From the NCBI GenBank assembly GCA_902795275.1, contig CADBKQ010000003.1, positions 1 through 64,000 on the forward strand: a DNA stretch of 64,000 bases, given 5' to 3'. The notes below the pieces were generated by a model. That model was not told the DNA's origin. It worked only from the letters and a program-made list of their open reading frames with translations, and searched no databases. Shown piece after piece: positions 7,040 through 16,003 of this stretch. Within the stretch, counting starts at the first letter, position 1, and each line of letters starts with the position of its first letter. Both the position numbers and the translations under genes were made by a program. Source of the DNA: an uncultured Eubacteriales bacterium. Lineage in GTDB: Bacteria > Bacillota > Clostridia > Christensenellales > Aristaeellaceae.

Positions 7040-9121
7040 ATGGCAGACTACACCACTGAAAACATTCGCAATATCACGCTCATCGGCCACGGCAGCAACG
7101 GCAAAACCACGCTGACCGAAGCGATGCTCTACGCCGCGGGCCTCGTGGATCGCCAGGGCAAGGTGGAAGACGGCTCCACCACCACCGACTATGATCCCGA
7201 AGAAGTCAAGCGCGGCATTTCCATCAGCGCCGCCGTCGCGCCCGTGGAATGGAAAAAGACCAAGATCAACGTGATCGACGTGCCCGGCTACTTCGATTTC
7301 ATCGGCGAAATGATGGGCCCCCTCCGCGTGGTGGAAACCGCGGGCATCGTGGTCGGCGCCGTCAGCGGCCTGGACGTGGGCGCTGAAAAAGCCTGGAAAT
7401 ACGCCCAGAAGAACGACGTGTGCCGCATGTTCATCATCAACCGCATGGACGCTGAAAACGCCAACTATATGAAGGTGGTCGATCAGCTGCGCGACAAGTT
7501 CGGTTCCTCCGTCGTTCCCATGCTGCTGCCCATGGGCCAGGGCGCGTCCTTCAAGGGCGTGGTAAACGTCCTGGAAAACAAGGCCTATGAAGGCGCCGGC
7601 AAGGGCCTCAAGGAAGTGCCCGTGCCCGGCGATATGGCCTCCGCCATCTCCACCGCCATGGAAGAAATCACCGAAGCCGCCGCCGGCGCTGACGACGAGC
7701 TGATGATGAAGTACCTGGAAGGCGAAGAGCTGACCCACGACGAGATCCTCTCCGGCTTCCGCGCCGGCATGGCCAACGGCACCATCGTGCCCGTGGTGGC
7801 CGTGTCCGCCCTCACCGGTGTCGGCGTCGCCAAGATGCTGGACGTGATGAGCGTGTACCTGCATTCTCCCGCCCATGCCAAAGCCGCGGGCGAAAACCCC
7901 AAGACCGGCGACAAGGCGGAGCGCGCCTGCGCCAACAGCGAGCCCTTCTCCGCCCTGGTCTTCAAGACCGTGGCCGACCCCTTCGTGGGAAAGCTGAGCC
8001 TGTTCCGCGTCATGTCCGGCTCCATCACTCCCGGCACCGCCCTGTACAACGCCAACGCCGACAAGCCTGAAAAGGCGGGCGGCCTGTTCACCATGCGCGG
8101 CAAGAAGCAGACCAACGCTTCCCTGCTGAACGCCGGCGACATCGGCGCGCTGTCCAAGCTGCAGTTCACCAACACCGGCGATACCCTGTGCGACGCTTCC
8201 GCGCCCATCAAGTATCCCGCCATCGACTTCCCCATCCCCTGCATCTCCAAAGCCATTTCCGCCGCCAAGCAGGGCGAAGAAGACAAAGTGTTCTCCGGCC
8301 TCAGCCGTCTCCAGGAAGAAGATCCTTCCATTAAAGTGGAAAAGAACACCGAGACCACCGAAACCCTCGTGTCCGGCCAGGGCGAAGTGCATCTGGACGT
8401 GATCCGCAACAAGCTGGCCAGCAAGTTCGGCGCCAACGCCAACCTGAACGATCCCAAGATTCCTTACCGTGAAACCATCCGCAAGAAGGTCGCCTGCCAG
8501 GGCCGCCACAAGAAGCAGTCCGGCGGCCACGGTCAGTTCGGCGACGTGTGGATCGAGTTCTCCCCCATCGGCGACACCAACATCGACTTCGAGTTTGAAG
8601 ACGCGGTCGTCGGCGGCGCGGTGCCCCGCAACTTCATTCCCGCCGTGGAAAAGGGCCTGCGCGAAAACATCCGAAAGGGTGTTCTGGCCGGTTATCCCAT
8701 GGTCGGCCTTCATGCCAAGCTGTACGACGGCTCCTACCACCCCGTGGACTCCTCTGAAATGGCCTTCAAGACCGCTGCCCGCATCGCCTACAAGAAGGGC
8801 TGCATGGACGCCAGCCCCGTGCTGCTGGAGCCCATCATGCACGTGGAAGTGTTCGTTCCCGACGAGTACATGGGCGACATCATGGGCGACATGAACAAGC
8901 GTCGCGGCCGCATCATGGGCATGGACCAGGTGGACGGCCAGCAGCGCGTCACCGCCGAAGCGCCCATGGGCGAAATGTTCAAGTATGCCACCGACCTGCG
9001 CTCCATGACCCAGGCCCGCGGCTCCTTCACCATGACCTTCGAGCGTTATGAGGAAATGCCCTCCGACGCCGCCAAGAAGATCATCGAAAGCGCCCAGAAG
9101 GAAGAGGAAGAGGAGGAATAA
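7040..9121 (+). CDS. elongation factor G-like translational GTPase
   Basis: The 693-aa protein has the full EF-G layout: GTPase domain with P-loop GHGSNGKTTL (about 16-25), the switch II region DVPGYFDF in place of DTPGHxDF, NRMDAEN in place of NKxD, then EF-G domains II, III (EVHLDVI), IV and V. The GHGSNGKTT P-loop and DVPGY motif mark the EF-G paralogue group often called EF-G-like or FusA2, not the housekeeping FusA beside rpsL/rpsG. Function of this group is uncertain. The tail is a run of Glu. The start is the ATG preceded by AGGGGGAA; an upstream in-frame ATG has no site. Confidence 0.88.
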   Translation: MADYTTENIRNITLIGHGSNGKTTLTEAMLYAAGLVDRQGKVEDGSTTTDYDPEEVKRGISISAAVAPVEWKKTKINVIDVPGYFDFIGEMMGPLRVVETAGIVVGAVSGLDVGAEKAWKYAQKNDVCRMFIINRMDAENANYMKVVDQLRDKFGSSVVPMLLPMGQGASFKGVVNVLENKAYEGAGKGLKEVPVPGDMASAISTAMEEITEAAAGADDELMMKYLEGEELTHDEILSGFRAGMANGTIVPVVAVSALTGVGVAKMLDVMSVYLHSPAHAKAAGENPKTGDKAERACANSEPFSALVFKTVADPFVGKLSLFRVMSGSITPGTALYNANADKPEKAGGLFTMRGKKQTNASLLNAGDIGALSKLQFTNTGDTLCDASAPIKYPAIDFPIPCISKAISAAKQGEEDKVFSGLSRLQEEDPSIKVEKNTETTETLVSGQGEVHLDVIRNKLASKFGANANLNDPKIPYRETIRKKVACQGRHKKQSGGHGQFGDVWIEFSPIGDTNIDFEFEDAVVGGAVPRNFIPAVEKGLRENIRKGVLAGYPMVGLHAKLYDGSYHPVDSSEMAFKTAARIAYKKGCMDASPVLLEPIMHVEVFVPDEYMGDIMGDMNKRRGRIMGMDQVDGQQRVTAEAPMGEMFKYATDLRSMTQARGSFTMTFERYEEMPSDAAKKIIESAQKEEEEEE

Positions 9122-9266
9122 TCCTTCCTCTTCCCTGCCTTGGTGGGGGATCCTGTTCAATTCTCCAGATGACCCACAGATTGTTCGTCTGTGTCAGAAG
9201 CAAATCGAAATCTTCCGTATTCATCCTCTGACCGACCCTTCAATTGAGAGCAAAGGAGAAGTGCCC

Positions 9267-10136
9267 ATGAAAAAGTCCATTTGGATTGTGCTCCCCATCA
9301 TCATTATCGCCGTCGTTCTGGTCGCCGTATTCGCGGGACAGCGCAACACCCTTTCCGACCAAATCGCACAGCTTGAATCCGATAAAGTGAACCTGACCAA
9401 ACAGCTGGACGAAGCCGCCGCCGATGCCGAGGCGAAGAAAGCCGCCGAAGCCCAGGCCGCCGAGCTGAGCACCAAGCTGCAGGAAGCCGAAACCCGCGTT
9501 GCCGACGCGGAAAGCAAAATTGCGGATGCGGAAGGCAAAGCGGCTGCTTATGAAAGCCGGGTCAAAGAGGTGTCCGACCAGCTGAGCAATGTGACGGAAG
9601 AACGCGATGCCCTGCAAACCAGTGCCAACGCCGCCGCGGAACAGCTGCCCATCGTGATCAAGCAGGCGCAGACCGCGCTGGAAGCGCTGGTCGGCCCCAC
9701 GGACGATGAGCTGACGCAGGCCAAAGCCGCCCTTGCCTCCGCTCAGGAAACCGTCGATCAGATCACCATGGAACTGCAGCAGACCCAGGAAGCCCTGAGC
9801 ATGGTGATCGGCGAACGCGACGATCTGAAAATCGCTTATGAAAACGCGGCTGCCCAGATCGCCGATATCCAGGCGCTGAGTGAAAACCTGAAAGTCGCCA
9901 GGGCCGGTGTCCGCGTATGCGATGCCGAGGGCAATGTCCTGCGGGAATACGACGATGTTTCCCTCTTCTCGCTGACCGACCTGCAGTCCGGTGAATTTAT
10001 CGTGATCGTGCTGTATAACGCTGCCGGTGAAGCCATCACCCAGTACAGCGTAACCAGCGCCGTTCCCGCCGCTGAAGAAGCGCCGGCGGAAGCCCCCGCT
10101 GAAGAAGCTCCCGCTGAGGAAGCCCCCGCCGCTTGA
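9267..10136 (+). CDS. membrane-anchored coiled-coil protein, unknown function
   Basis: A 289-aa protein: one N-terminal membrane segment (SIWIVLPIIIIAVVLVAVFA) after MKK, then a long Ala/Glu/Lys/Gln-rich coiled coil (about 30-210), a small globular segment (about 215-265) and a C-terminal Ala/Pro/Glu repeat. The coiled coil should project outside the membrane. The start was chosen for the AAAGGAGAAG site; the longer frame overlaps the EF-G-like gene and lacks one. I do not recognise a family. A terminator follows directly. Confidence 0.75.
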   Translation: MKKSIWIVLPIIIIAVVLVAVFAGQRNTLSDQIAQLESDKVNLTKQLDEAAADAEAKKAAEAQAAELSTKLQEAETRVADAESKIADAEGKAAAYESRVKEVSDQLSNVTEERDALQTSANAAAEQLPIVIKQAQTALEALVGPTDDELTQAKAALASAQETVDQITMELQQTQEALSMVIGERDDLKIAYENAAAQIADIQALSENLKVARAGVRVCDAEGNVLREYDDVSLFSLTDLQSGEFIVIVLYNAAGEAITQYSVTSAVPAAEEAPAEAPAEEAPAEEAPAA

Positions 10137-10156
10137 TTTCTCATGAAGCAAAAAAT

Positions 10157-10186
10157 GGGCTGTCTCTCAATGAGGCAGTCCTTTTT
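10157..10186 (+). terminator. terminator of the coiled-coil gene
   Basis: GGGCTGTCTC and GAGGCAGTCC pair over 10 positions with two G-U pairs around a 5-nt loop, followed by TTTTTG. Confidence 0.8.
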
Positions 10187-10235
10187 GTGTGCAAAAGCCG
10201 AACTCCGAAAAAGACCGGCAGGTGCGGTAGAATGC

Positions 10236-10340
10236 AGTTGTGAAAAACATTGAAACGGTAAAAAGCATTACGGGCATGTATCGGAAACCATGATGCAGAA
10301 CAGCGCGGAGATCATGCAGAGGTATATCGAAAGCCTGTAA
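10236..10340 (+). pseudogene. possible 3' remnant of an integrase gene
   Basis: Two short frames, VKNIETVKSITGMYRKP and, after a frame shift, MMQNSAEIMQRYIESL, end at a stop about 70 bp from the tRNA-Pro. The last segment resembles the C-terminal tail of tyrosine site-specific recombinases, and the following doubled GGTTGGGGTAC is commonly seen near integrase 3' ends. Too short to be sure. Confidence 0.3.
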
Positions 10341-10412
10341 GCATCGGTTGGGGTACGGTTGGGGTACAGACAAAAAAGCCCTGAAACCTTTTTGTTTCAG
10401 GACTTCTTTCAG

Positions 10413-10486
10413 TCTGGGTGGAGAGATTTGAACTCTCGGCCTCTTGAACCCCATTCAAGCACGCTACCAAGCTGCGCTACACCCAG
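10413..10486 (-). tRNA. tRNA-Pro (anticodon GGG)
   Basis: The minus strand folds as a full cloverleaf of 74 nt: acceptor arms CTGGGTG and CACCCAG, a D-arm with GCAGCTTGGTAGC, an anticodon stem CTTGA/TCAAG around loop ATGGGGT (anticodon GGG), and a T-arm with GTTCAAATC. The discriminator base is A and CCA is not encoded. The possible integrase tail lies just beyond its 3' end. Confidence 0.93.
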
Positions 10487-10587
10487 TCGTGCGGAGGAAG
10501 TCAAGGCACCCTGCTTCTCGCCGGATTTCTCTTGACCTGCTTCAGCAACGTGATAGATTATAGCACGCAACAAGCCGATTGTCAATA

Positions 10588-10678
10588 GTGAAAATGAGAA
10601 AAAAGAAAAAAAGAAAAAGCAAGAAAAAGCATTGTACGGAGCATTGTACGGAGCAGAAAATGAGAAAAAAGAAAAAGC
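10588..10678. repeat. A-rich stretch with internal duplication
   Basis: A run of A and G contains AAAATGAGAAAAAAGAAAAA twice (starting near 10589 and 10656) and CATTGTACGGAG twice in direct succession (from about 10630). It looks like slippage-type duplication between the tRNA and the methyltransferase gene. Confidence 0.6.
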
Positions 10679-10721
10679 ATTTTACAAATCCCCATCAGGC
10701 TGTTCCCGGGCGCCGCGCTGT

Positions 10722-11393
10722 TTACCACAGGAACGGAATCACCCTGTAGCGGACTTTCTTCATATAGGCGTTATACCCTTTCAGACCCTGCCTGAGCACT
10801 TCTTCCTCGTTGCCCATACGCTTATTAATAATGGGAATATACAGCAGCATCACCAGAAAGGAAAGCGGCGAGGCCAGCACCAGGGGCATGGACAGGAACA
10901 GCACCAGCGTGGCGGCGTACATGGGATGGCGCACGATGCCGTACAGGCCGGTGTCGATCACCTTCTGTTCCTCCTGCACTTCAATCGTGCGGGAAAGATA
11001 GGTGTTTTCCCGAAGCACTTCGGCATACAGGGCATATGCCAGCAGGAACAGAACCGCCGCAGCCCACACCGCCCAATCCGGCAGCAGCAGCCATTGGAAC
11101 CGGAAGTTCAGCCCAGCCAGCACGAACGTCGCCAGGAACATGAGGCCGCTGAAAATGATCACCTGCTTCTGCTCCGCTTCTTCTTCCTTCGCGTTCAGGC
11201 GCTTTTTCAGCAGCTCGGGGTTTTTCTTCATCATCACCAGCCCCGCGATGAACATGGGGATGAACAGAATGCCCATCAGCAGCCAGCCCTGCCAGTAACT
11301 GAACGTCCCCGCGGGCAGGAAGATCAGCAGCCCCAGCAGCGCCACGCCGCCCAAGAACTTTGTAATCGCCTGAATAAACAATTCTTTCGTCAT
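10722..11393 (-). CDS. isoprenylcysteine carboxyl methyltransferase-family membrane protein
   Basis: The 223-aa protein has five to six membrane segments and the conserved C-terminal block of the ICMT/PEMT family: GLYGIVRHPMYAATLVLFL, then NEEEVLRQGLKGYNAYMKKV and RVIPFLW. The RHPMY and the E-E-x-L...Y-x-x-Y residues form the SAM- and substrate-binding part in the family. The bacterial substrate is unknown. It stands alone on the minus strand. Confidence 0.85.
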   Translation of the reverse strand: MTKELFIQAITKFLGGVALLGLLIFLPAGTFSYWQGWLLMGILFIPMFIAGLVMMKKNPELLKKRLNAKEEEAEQKQVIIFSGLMFLATFVLAGLNFRFQWLLLPDWAVWAAAVLFLLAYALYAEVLRENTYLSRTIEVQEEQKVIDTGLYGIVRHPMYAATLVLFLSMPLVLASPLSFLVMLLYIPIINKRMGNEEEVLRQGLKGYNAYMKKVRYRVIPFLW

Positions 11394-11441
11394 GGGTGTG
11401 TCCTCGTTCTTTCATCAGAATGATTCGCTGGACCATAAACG

Positions 11442-12005
11442 TCATTCCGTCCATTGCAGTTTTTCCAGCATGGCGAAAAAATCCTCCTCGCCTGCCTGCG
11501 GAGCGTAGACGGAATAGGCCGCGTCCGTGCTGGAAAAATAGACGCACCGGGCGTTTCCCTTCTCCGCCAGCATGGCGGGCAGATTGAGAACGGACAGGTC
11601 GCCGCGCAGGTTCACGGACAGCTCCCCGCGCAGCAGCAGCGGCGCGGCGGCGGCGGGACGCACGGCGGAAATGGTGACGCCGCTGTAACGCAGCGTGGCG
11701 ATACGGGCGTTAGTGCCCTCATAATCGGCGTTGGTTCCTTCTCCCGTCATGGCGTAGCCCGGCAGAAAAGGCAGCGGCGCGCCGAACAGCTCGGAAAGCG
11801 CCTGGGGACTGCTCATGGCGGCGGGCTGCATCCGGGGAACGTCTTCCCTTTCCGACGGGAACGCAAGCCGGTTCGCCTGCTCGTTCGGCGATTGCAGCAG
11901 AACAGCCGCCACATACGCCACCGCCATCAGCAGCAGCACGCCCAGCACGAGAAAGATCCTGCCGACGGGACTGATTTTTCTATCGCTTCTGATTTCTTCG
12001 GCCAT
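11442..12005 (-). CDS. single-pass membrane protein of unknown function
   Basis: The 187-aa product has a short cytoplasmic N-terminus, one membrane segment (VGRIFLVLGVLLLMAVAYVAAVLL, about 14-37) and an extracytoplasmic domain with no family signature I recognise. It begins inside the end of the preceding membrane-protein gene (26-nt overlap), so the two are probably translated together. Confidence 0.65.
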   Translation of the reverse strand: MAEEIRSDRKISPVGRIFLVLGVLLLMAVAYVAAVLLQSPNEQANRLAFPSEREDVPRMQPAAMSSPQALSELFGAPLPFLPGYAMTGEGTNADYEGTNARIATLRYSGVTISAVRPAAAAPLLLRGELSVNLRGDLSVLNLPAMLAEKGNARCVYFSSTDAAYSVYAPQAGEEDFFAMLEKLQWTE

Positions 12006-12357
12006 GATGATCCTTTTTCTCCGATTCCGTTCGTTTTAAGATTTCCTGTCCCGCCGTGGCCGCCACCAGCGACAGCGCCATGCACGCCCAGCAAAGCGCG
12101 GGCGGCACGGAGGAAAAGACCAGCGCCGCTCCGCCGATAGGAAAGAAGGCGGCAATGGCGGGCACGCCGCCCCTGCCCGCCCAGAAAGGAAGCAGCACGG
12201 ACGCGGCAGGCAGCGCGATATACAGAAAGACCATCAGCAGCAGCGCGCCCGCGTCGCCTTCGATACCCAGGCACAGACGGAAAACGGCCTGCAATGCCGC
12301 CGCCGACAGCATCAGCGCTGAGAAACGCCCCACAGGGCGGGAAAGCATCTGCTTCAT
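11980..12357 (-). CDS. small polytopic membrane protein, unknown
   Basis: The 125-aa product has about four hydrophobic segments and a basic C-terminus. The start chosen (MKQMLSRP) has GAGG 8 nt upstream and lies behind a promoter; the longer frame would start upstream of that promoter. It overlaps the next gene by 26 nt. No family recognised. Confidence 0.55.
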   Translation of the reverse strand: MKQMLSRPVGRFSALMLSAAALQAVFRLCLGIEGDAGALLLMVFLYIALPAASVLLPFWAGRGGVPAIAAFFPIGGAALVFSSVPPALCWACMALSLVAATAGQEILKRTESEKKDHHGRRNQKR

Positions 12358-12395
12358 ACAAGCCGCCTCAAAAAGAGATGAAAAGTACGGTATTG

Positions 12396-12425
12396 AGTAT
12401 ACCATATTCCCGGCGGGTGAAACAA
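12396..12425 (-). promoter_or_regulatory. promoter of the small membrane-protein pair
   Basis: On the minus strand TTGTTT (12420-12425), an 18-bp spacer and TATACT (12396-12401). Confidence 0.55.
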
Positions 12426-12487
12426 GGAAAACCATGATATTGTTACAATTTCTTTTCATTTTTATGTGGAAATCGGCATAGGGGTAT

Positions 12488-12495
12488 GCTATAAT
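12488..12495 (+). promoter_or_regulatory. extended -10 promoter of the CorC-family gene
   Basis: TGCTATAAT is an extended -10 element; the -35 region is weak. It lies about 60 bp upstream of the TTG start. Confidence 0.5.
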
Positions 12496-12557
12496 AGGGC
12501 GGTAAACCGAAGCGGTTTGCATATGCATGCATCCATTTGAAACGGAGTGAATTTTGT

Positions 12558-13937
12558 TTGGATACTCCCATAGGCGGCCTATTGCTGATTCAGATCGTCC
12601 TGATTGCCATCAACGCCTTTTTCGCGGCGGCGGAAATCGCCGTGGTGTCCCTGAGCGAAACCAAGCTGCGGCACAAAGCCGAGGAGGGCGATAAAACATC
12701 CCAGAAGCTGCTGAAAATGGTTTTAGAGCCTTCCAGGTTTCTCTCCACCATCCAGATCGCCATCACCCTGGCGGGCTTCCTGGGCAGCGCTTTCGCGGCG
12801 GACAACTTCGCCGCGCCGCTGGTGAGCCTGATCCGGGACAAGTGGGGCTTTACGCTCATTTCCAAAGGCACCCTGAACACCCTCTGTGTGGTGCTGATCA
12901 CCCTGATTCTTTCTTATTTTACGCTGGTCTTCGGCGAACTGGTGCCCAAGCGGGTGGCCATGAAGGAGCCGGAGAAGGTGGCCCGGGCTGTGGCGGGCGT
13001 CATTGACGCCACGGCGAAGATCACCAAGCCCGTGGTGTGGCTGCTCACCAAGTCGGTCAACGGCGTGCTGCGGCTCTTTGGCATCGACCCCGCCGCCAAT
13101 GAGGAAGAAGTGACCGAGGACGAGATCCGCATGATGGTGGACATGGGCGAGGAAAAGGGCGCCATCGAGGGCGACGAGCGGGACATGATCGAGAACATCT
13201 TTGAGTTCAACAACATGACCGCCGCCGACTGCATGACCCACCGCACCGACGTGACCGCCCTGCAGGTGGATGCGGGCAACAAGGAAATCATGAAAACCAT
13301 CCTGGAAAGCGGCCTGAGCCGTTTCCCGGTGTACGGCGAAGATTTGGACGACGTGCTGGGCACCATCACCACCCGGGACTACCTGCTGGCTCTGTCCACC
13401 GGCGGGAAAAAGACCCTGCGGGAAATTCTGCGGCCCGCCTATTTCGTTCCGGAATCCGTGCGCACGGACGTGCTGTTCCGCGACATGCAGAAGAACAAAA
13501 CCCACATCGCCATCGTGGTGGACGAGTACGGCGGCACCAGCGGCCTGATTACCATGGAAGACCTGCTGGAGGAAATCGTGGGCAACATCTACGACGAGTA
13601 CGACCCGCCCCTGCCGCAGGAGATTCAGAAGATCGGGGAGAACCAGTACCGCATCGCGGGCGGCGCGCTGATCGAGGTGATCAACGACGCGCTGGGCCTG
13701 AACCTGCCCACCGACGCAGGCTTTGAATCCCTGGGCGGGCTAATTTTCAGCCGCATGATGACCATTCCCAAGGACGGCACCCATCCTGTGGTGGAGTGCT
13801 ACGGGCTGCGCATCCGTGCGGAGGAGATCGTGGACCGGCGCGTGGAATGGGCCACAGTGACCGTTATGAACCAGCCCAAGGAAAACGAACAGCAGTCTCC
13901 GCCCACAGGGGCAAACCCTGATTTGGAGGACGCCTGA
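12558..13937 (+). CDS. CNNM/CorC-type (hemolysin family) membrane protein with CBS domains
   Basis: The 459-aa protein carries a CNNM (DUF21) membrane domain (about 1-185, with NAFFAAAEIAVVSLSETK), a pair of CBS domains (about 200-325) and a C-terminal CorC/HlyC domain (about 345-425). The family is linked to divalent cation (Mg2+) transport or efflux. I chose a TTG start (LDTPIGGLL) with GGAG 10 nt upstream; a TTG 21 nt further up is upstream of that site. A 53-bp gap separates it from the secreted protein gene downstream. Confidence 0.88.
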   Translation: MDTPIGGLLLIQIVLIAINAFFAAAEIAVVSLSETKLRHKAEEGDKTSQKLLKMVLEPSRFLSTIQIAITLAGFLGSAFAADNFAAPLVSLIRDKWGFTLISKGTLNTLCVVLITLILSYFTLVFGELVPKRVAMKEPEKVARAVAGVIDATAKITKPVVWLLTKSVNGVLRLFGIDPAANEEEVTEDEIRMMVDMGEEKGAIEGDERDMIENIFEFNNMTAADCMTHRTDVTALQVDAGNKEIMKTILESGLSRFPVYGEDLDDVLGTITTRDYLLALSTGGKKTLREILRPAYFVPESVRTDVLFRDMQKNKTHIAIVVDEYGGTSGLITMEDLLEEIVGNIYDEYDPPLPQEIQKIGENQYRIAGGALIEVINDALGLNLPTDAGFESLGGLIFSRMMTIPKDGTHPVVECYGLRIRAEEIVDRRVEWATVTVMNQPKENEQQSPPTGANPDLEDA

Positions 13938-13990
13938 ACGCTTTTTCTTCATTCTTCCAAAGAATCATCCTTGGAAAAGGAGGAATACCG

Positions 13991-15109
13991 ATGAACGCCA
14001 AGAAATGTTTCGCTCTGCTGCTGGCCCTGTGCCTGGCGCTTGCCGCCGTTCCCGGCCTGGCCGCGCCGACCCGCGATATAAAGACCCTGGATGTGGCGGT
14101 GGATGAAAAGCTCACAGCCCTGGCCGAGCTGGCCGTGAACGCTGCGATTTTGCAGCAAACGCCCGCCCAGCCCGGCGCGTCGTGGATCATCCCCGCCCTG
14201 GAAATGAATGAAACACCTTCCGACTTGCTGGTTTCCTGCGCCTTGGCCTGGGGCATTCAGGCGGGCGTTCTTCCCTGCGAAACGGAAGCCGACGAACAAG
14301 GAATCCTTGCGCTTGACATCGCCCAGGCCCAGGAACTGTACGAGGGAATTTTCACGAGTCCCGCGTATGCTTTCAGGCAATGGACCGACGAAGAAGCTGA
14401 AGCGCTGAAAAACGAAAACCTGTACCGCACCTGCTACACCGGGGAAGAACTGAACCTGGCCTTTGCCCCTTTGTGCCATTACGGCGTGTACGTCTATTCC
14501 GCTGAATCTGACGGTACGGACGTGGACGTGCTGTGTGACGTGTTTACCGCGAAAGAGACGGAAGTGCAGCAGAGCGCCGAGGAGATTCCCGAGGACGCGC
14601 TGGTCTGGCAGTGCAGCGCCCGCATATCCCTTCGCAGCGCGCCCGAAAAGCCCTTTGGCTACACTGTAAACGGCATTTCGATTTCGCCCTTCTACGAGGC
14701 CGGCGACCTGAGCCAGTGGATTGCGTTTGAAAACGAAAAGATGGAGTATTCCGTGAACCTGCCCGGCATCCTGGGCGTGACGGATAAAACCGCCGCCCAC
14801 CGCGTATGGCAGACGGCCGACGGAAAGGCGACCCTGACCATCGTCACGTCGGACGAGCAGACGGCCTTCGCCGAAGCGGTGACTTCATACCAGCTCGTGT
14901 ATCCCCAGGCAATAATCAACCAGGAGCCTGAATTTGAACGGTTCAGCGTGATGCAGGAGGGCAGCTATACCCTCGTGACCACGTCCGAAGAAATGCAGCG
15001 CCTGGTGATGGTGACGTTCACGTTCCCGGCGGAGCGCCAGGCGGAATATGCGTTCTATGCCGAAATCATCCGCAATTCCCTGAGCTTGTGGGGCATTTCC
15101 AATGGTTAA
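13991..15109 (+). CDS. secreted protein of unknown function
   Basis: The 372-aa product has a signal peptide (MNAKKCFALLLALCLALAAV...GLAAPTRD). A central Asp/Glu-rich region and a C-terminal domain of about 130 aa follow, without motifs I recognise. AAAGGAGGAAT precedes the ATG. It overlaps the next gene, which also encodes a secreted protein, by 8 nt; the pair is probably co-expressed. Confidence 0.7.
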   Translation: MNAKKCFALLLALCLALAAVPGLAAPTRDIKTLDVAVDEKLTALAELAVNAAILQQTPAQPGASWIIPALEMNETPSDLLVSCALAWGIQAGVLPCETEADEQGILALDIAQAQELYEGIFTSPAYAFRQWTDEEAEALKNENLYRTCYTGEELNLAFAPLCHYGVYVYSAESDGTDVDVLCDVFTAKETEVQQSAEEIPEDALVWQCSARISLRSAPEKPFGYTVNGISISPFYEAGDLSQWIAFENEKMEYSVNLPGILGVTDKTAAHRVWQTADGKATLTIVTSDEQTAFAEAVTSYQLVYPQAIINQEPEFERFSVMQEGSYTLVTTSEEMQRLVMVTFTFPAERQAEYAFYAEIIRNSLSLWGISNG

Positions 15110-15923
15110 ACGTTATTGTTCGATTCTTATGGCGGCGCTTGCGCTTTGGCTTTGTGCTTTCTCCGCTTTCGCAGAGCTGCGCGTGGAGCGGAACGAAGGG
15201 GAAATGTATTTCCCCAACGAAAAAAACTGGGTGTACCACTTCACTTACGCCTACCCCAAAATCATGGGCGACGACTACACCGCAGCCCTCATCAACGACA
15301 CCTACCAGATGGCGCTGGACGAAATGACGAATCTGGTGCTGCCCATGTTTGCCAACACGCCGGACATGCGGTTTGACGGAAAAAACGAAGTGAAGCACGA
15401 TTTTACCGTTACCTGCAACAGCGATCAACTGCTTTCCATCGTGCAGTTCCGTTCCCAGGAGATGGGAGAAGAAACGGTCTATTCCCTGGAACCGCTGACC
15501 TTTGACGTAAGCGGCATGTACGCGGGGGAGACGCTGACCCTGCGCGGAGTGATCCTGATTCTGGCGGGCGTTGACCCGGAACGCCTGGAGGATGTGAAGC
15601 CGGAGGATTATCCTGAAATCGCCCGGATCATCCAGGGCTCCTCGTCCTCCATCGCGGATGCGCTGATGCCTGTGTTGTACGAACGGTTTCTGTCGCATCC
15701 GAACTTGTCCGACGCGGAAAAGCCCGCTTATGAGGATTTTGAAATTGAGTTTTCTCCCGCCCGCGACTTCGCGGCCTGCCAAACGGGAGACGCCATTGCT
15801 TTCTATTATCCGCCGATGCTTGCGCCCGAGACGTATCGGGAAAGCACGACGCTTCTCCTTTCTCCGGCAGAAATAGAAGCGATTCTCGCCTCTGCCCCTG
15901 CCGCTTCACAGGATGCGGAATAA
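15102..15923 (+). CDS. secreted DUF3298/RsiV-like protein
   Basis: The 273-aa product has a signal peptide (MVKRYCSILMAALALWLCAFSAFA). The mature part resembles the DUF4163-DUF3298 fold of RsiV and PdaC-like proteins: an early YHFTYAYPKI strand, a helix with INDTYQMALDEM, and the late hallmark GDAIAFYYPPMLAPE. In that fold the C-terminal domain binds lysozyme or peptidoglycan in some members; here function is open. Its start overlaps the upstream secreted-protein gene. Confidence 0.6.
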   Translation: MVKRYCSILMAALALWLCAFSAFAELRVERNEGEMYFPNEKNWVYHFTYAYPKIMGDDYTAALINDTYQMALDEMTNLVLPMFANTPDMRFDGKNEVKHDFTVTCNSDQLLSIVQFRSQEMGEETVYSLEPLTFDVSGMYAGETLTLRGVILILAGVDPERLEDVKPEDYPEIARIIQGSSSSIADALMPVLYERFLSHPNLSDAEKPAYEDFEIEFSPARDFAACQTGDAIAFYYPPMLAPETYRESTTLLLSPAEIEAILASAPAASQDAE

Positions 15924-15940
15924 AAAATCAGCCTATCATA

Positions 15941-16001
15941 AAATCAGAGTTATGCCGTACAGCGTGGTTTTCATCACCTGAATACAGCATAACTCTGATT
16001 T
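15941..16001. terminator. bidirectional terminator
   Basis: A 15-bp perfect stem (AAATCAGAGTTATGC with its complement at 15987-16001) around a 31-nt loop sits between convergent genes, with A-rich sequence before and T-rich sequence after it. Confidence 0.75.
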
Positions 16002-16003
16002 GT

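Noticed and set aside
7025-9160. 711-codon open frame antisense to the EF-G-like gene
   Set aside because: It mirrors the coding frame of a clear GTPase in GC-rich DNA, is rich in His/Gly/Val/Ala as such shadows are, and has no recognisable motif or ribosome binding site.
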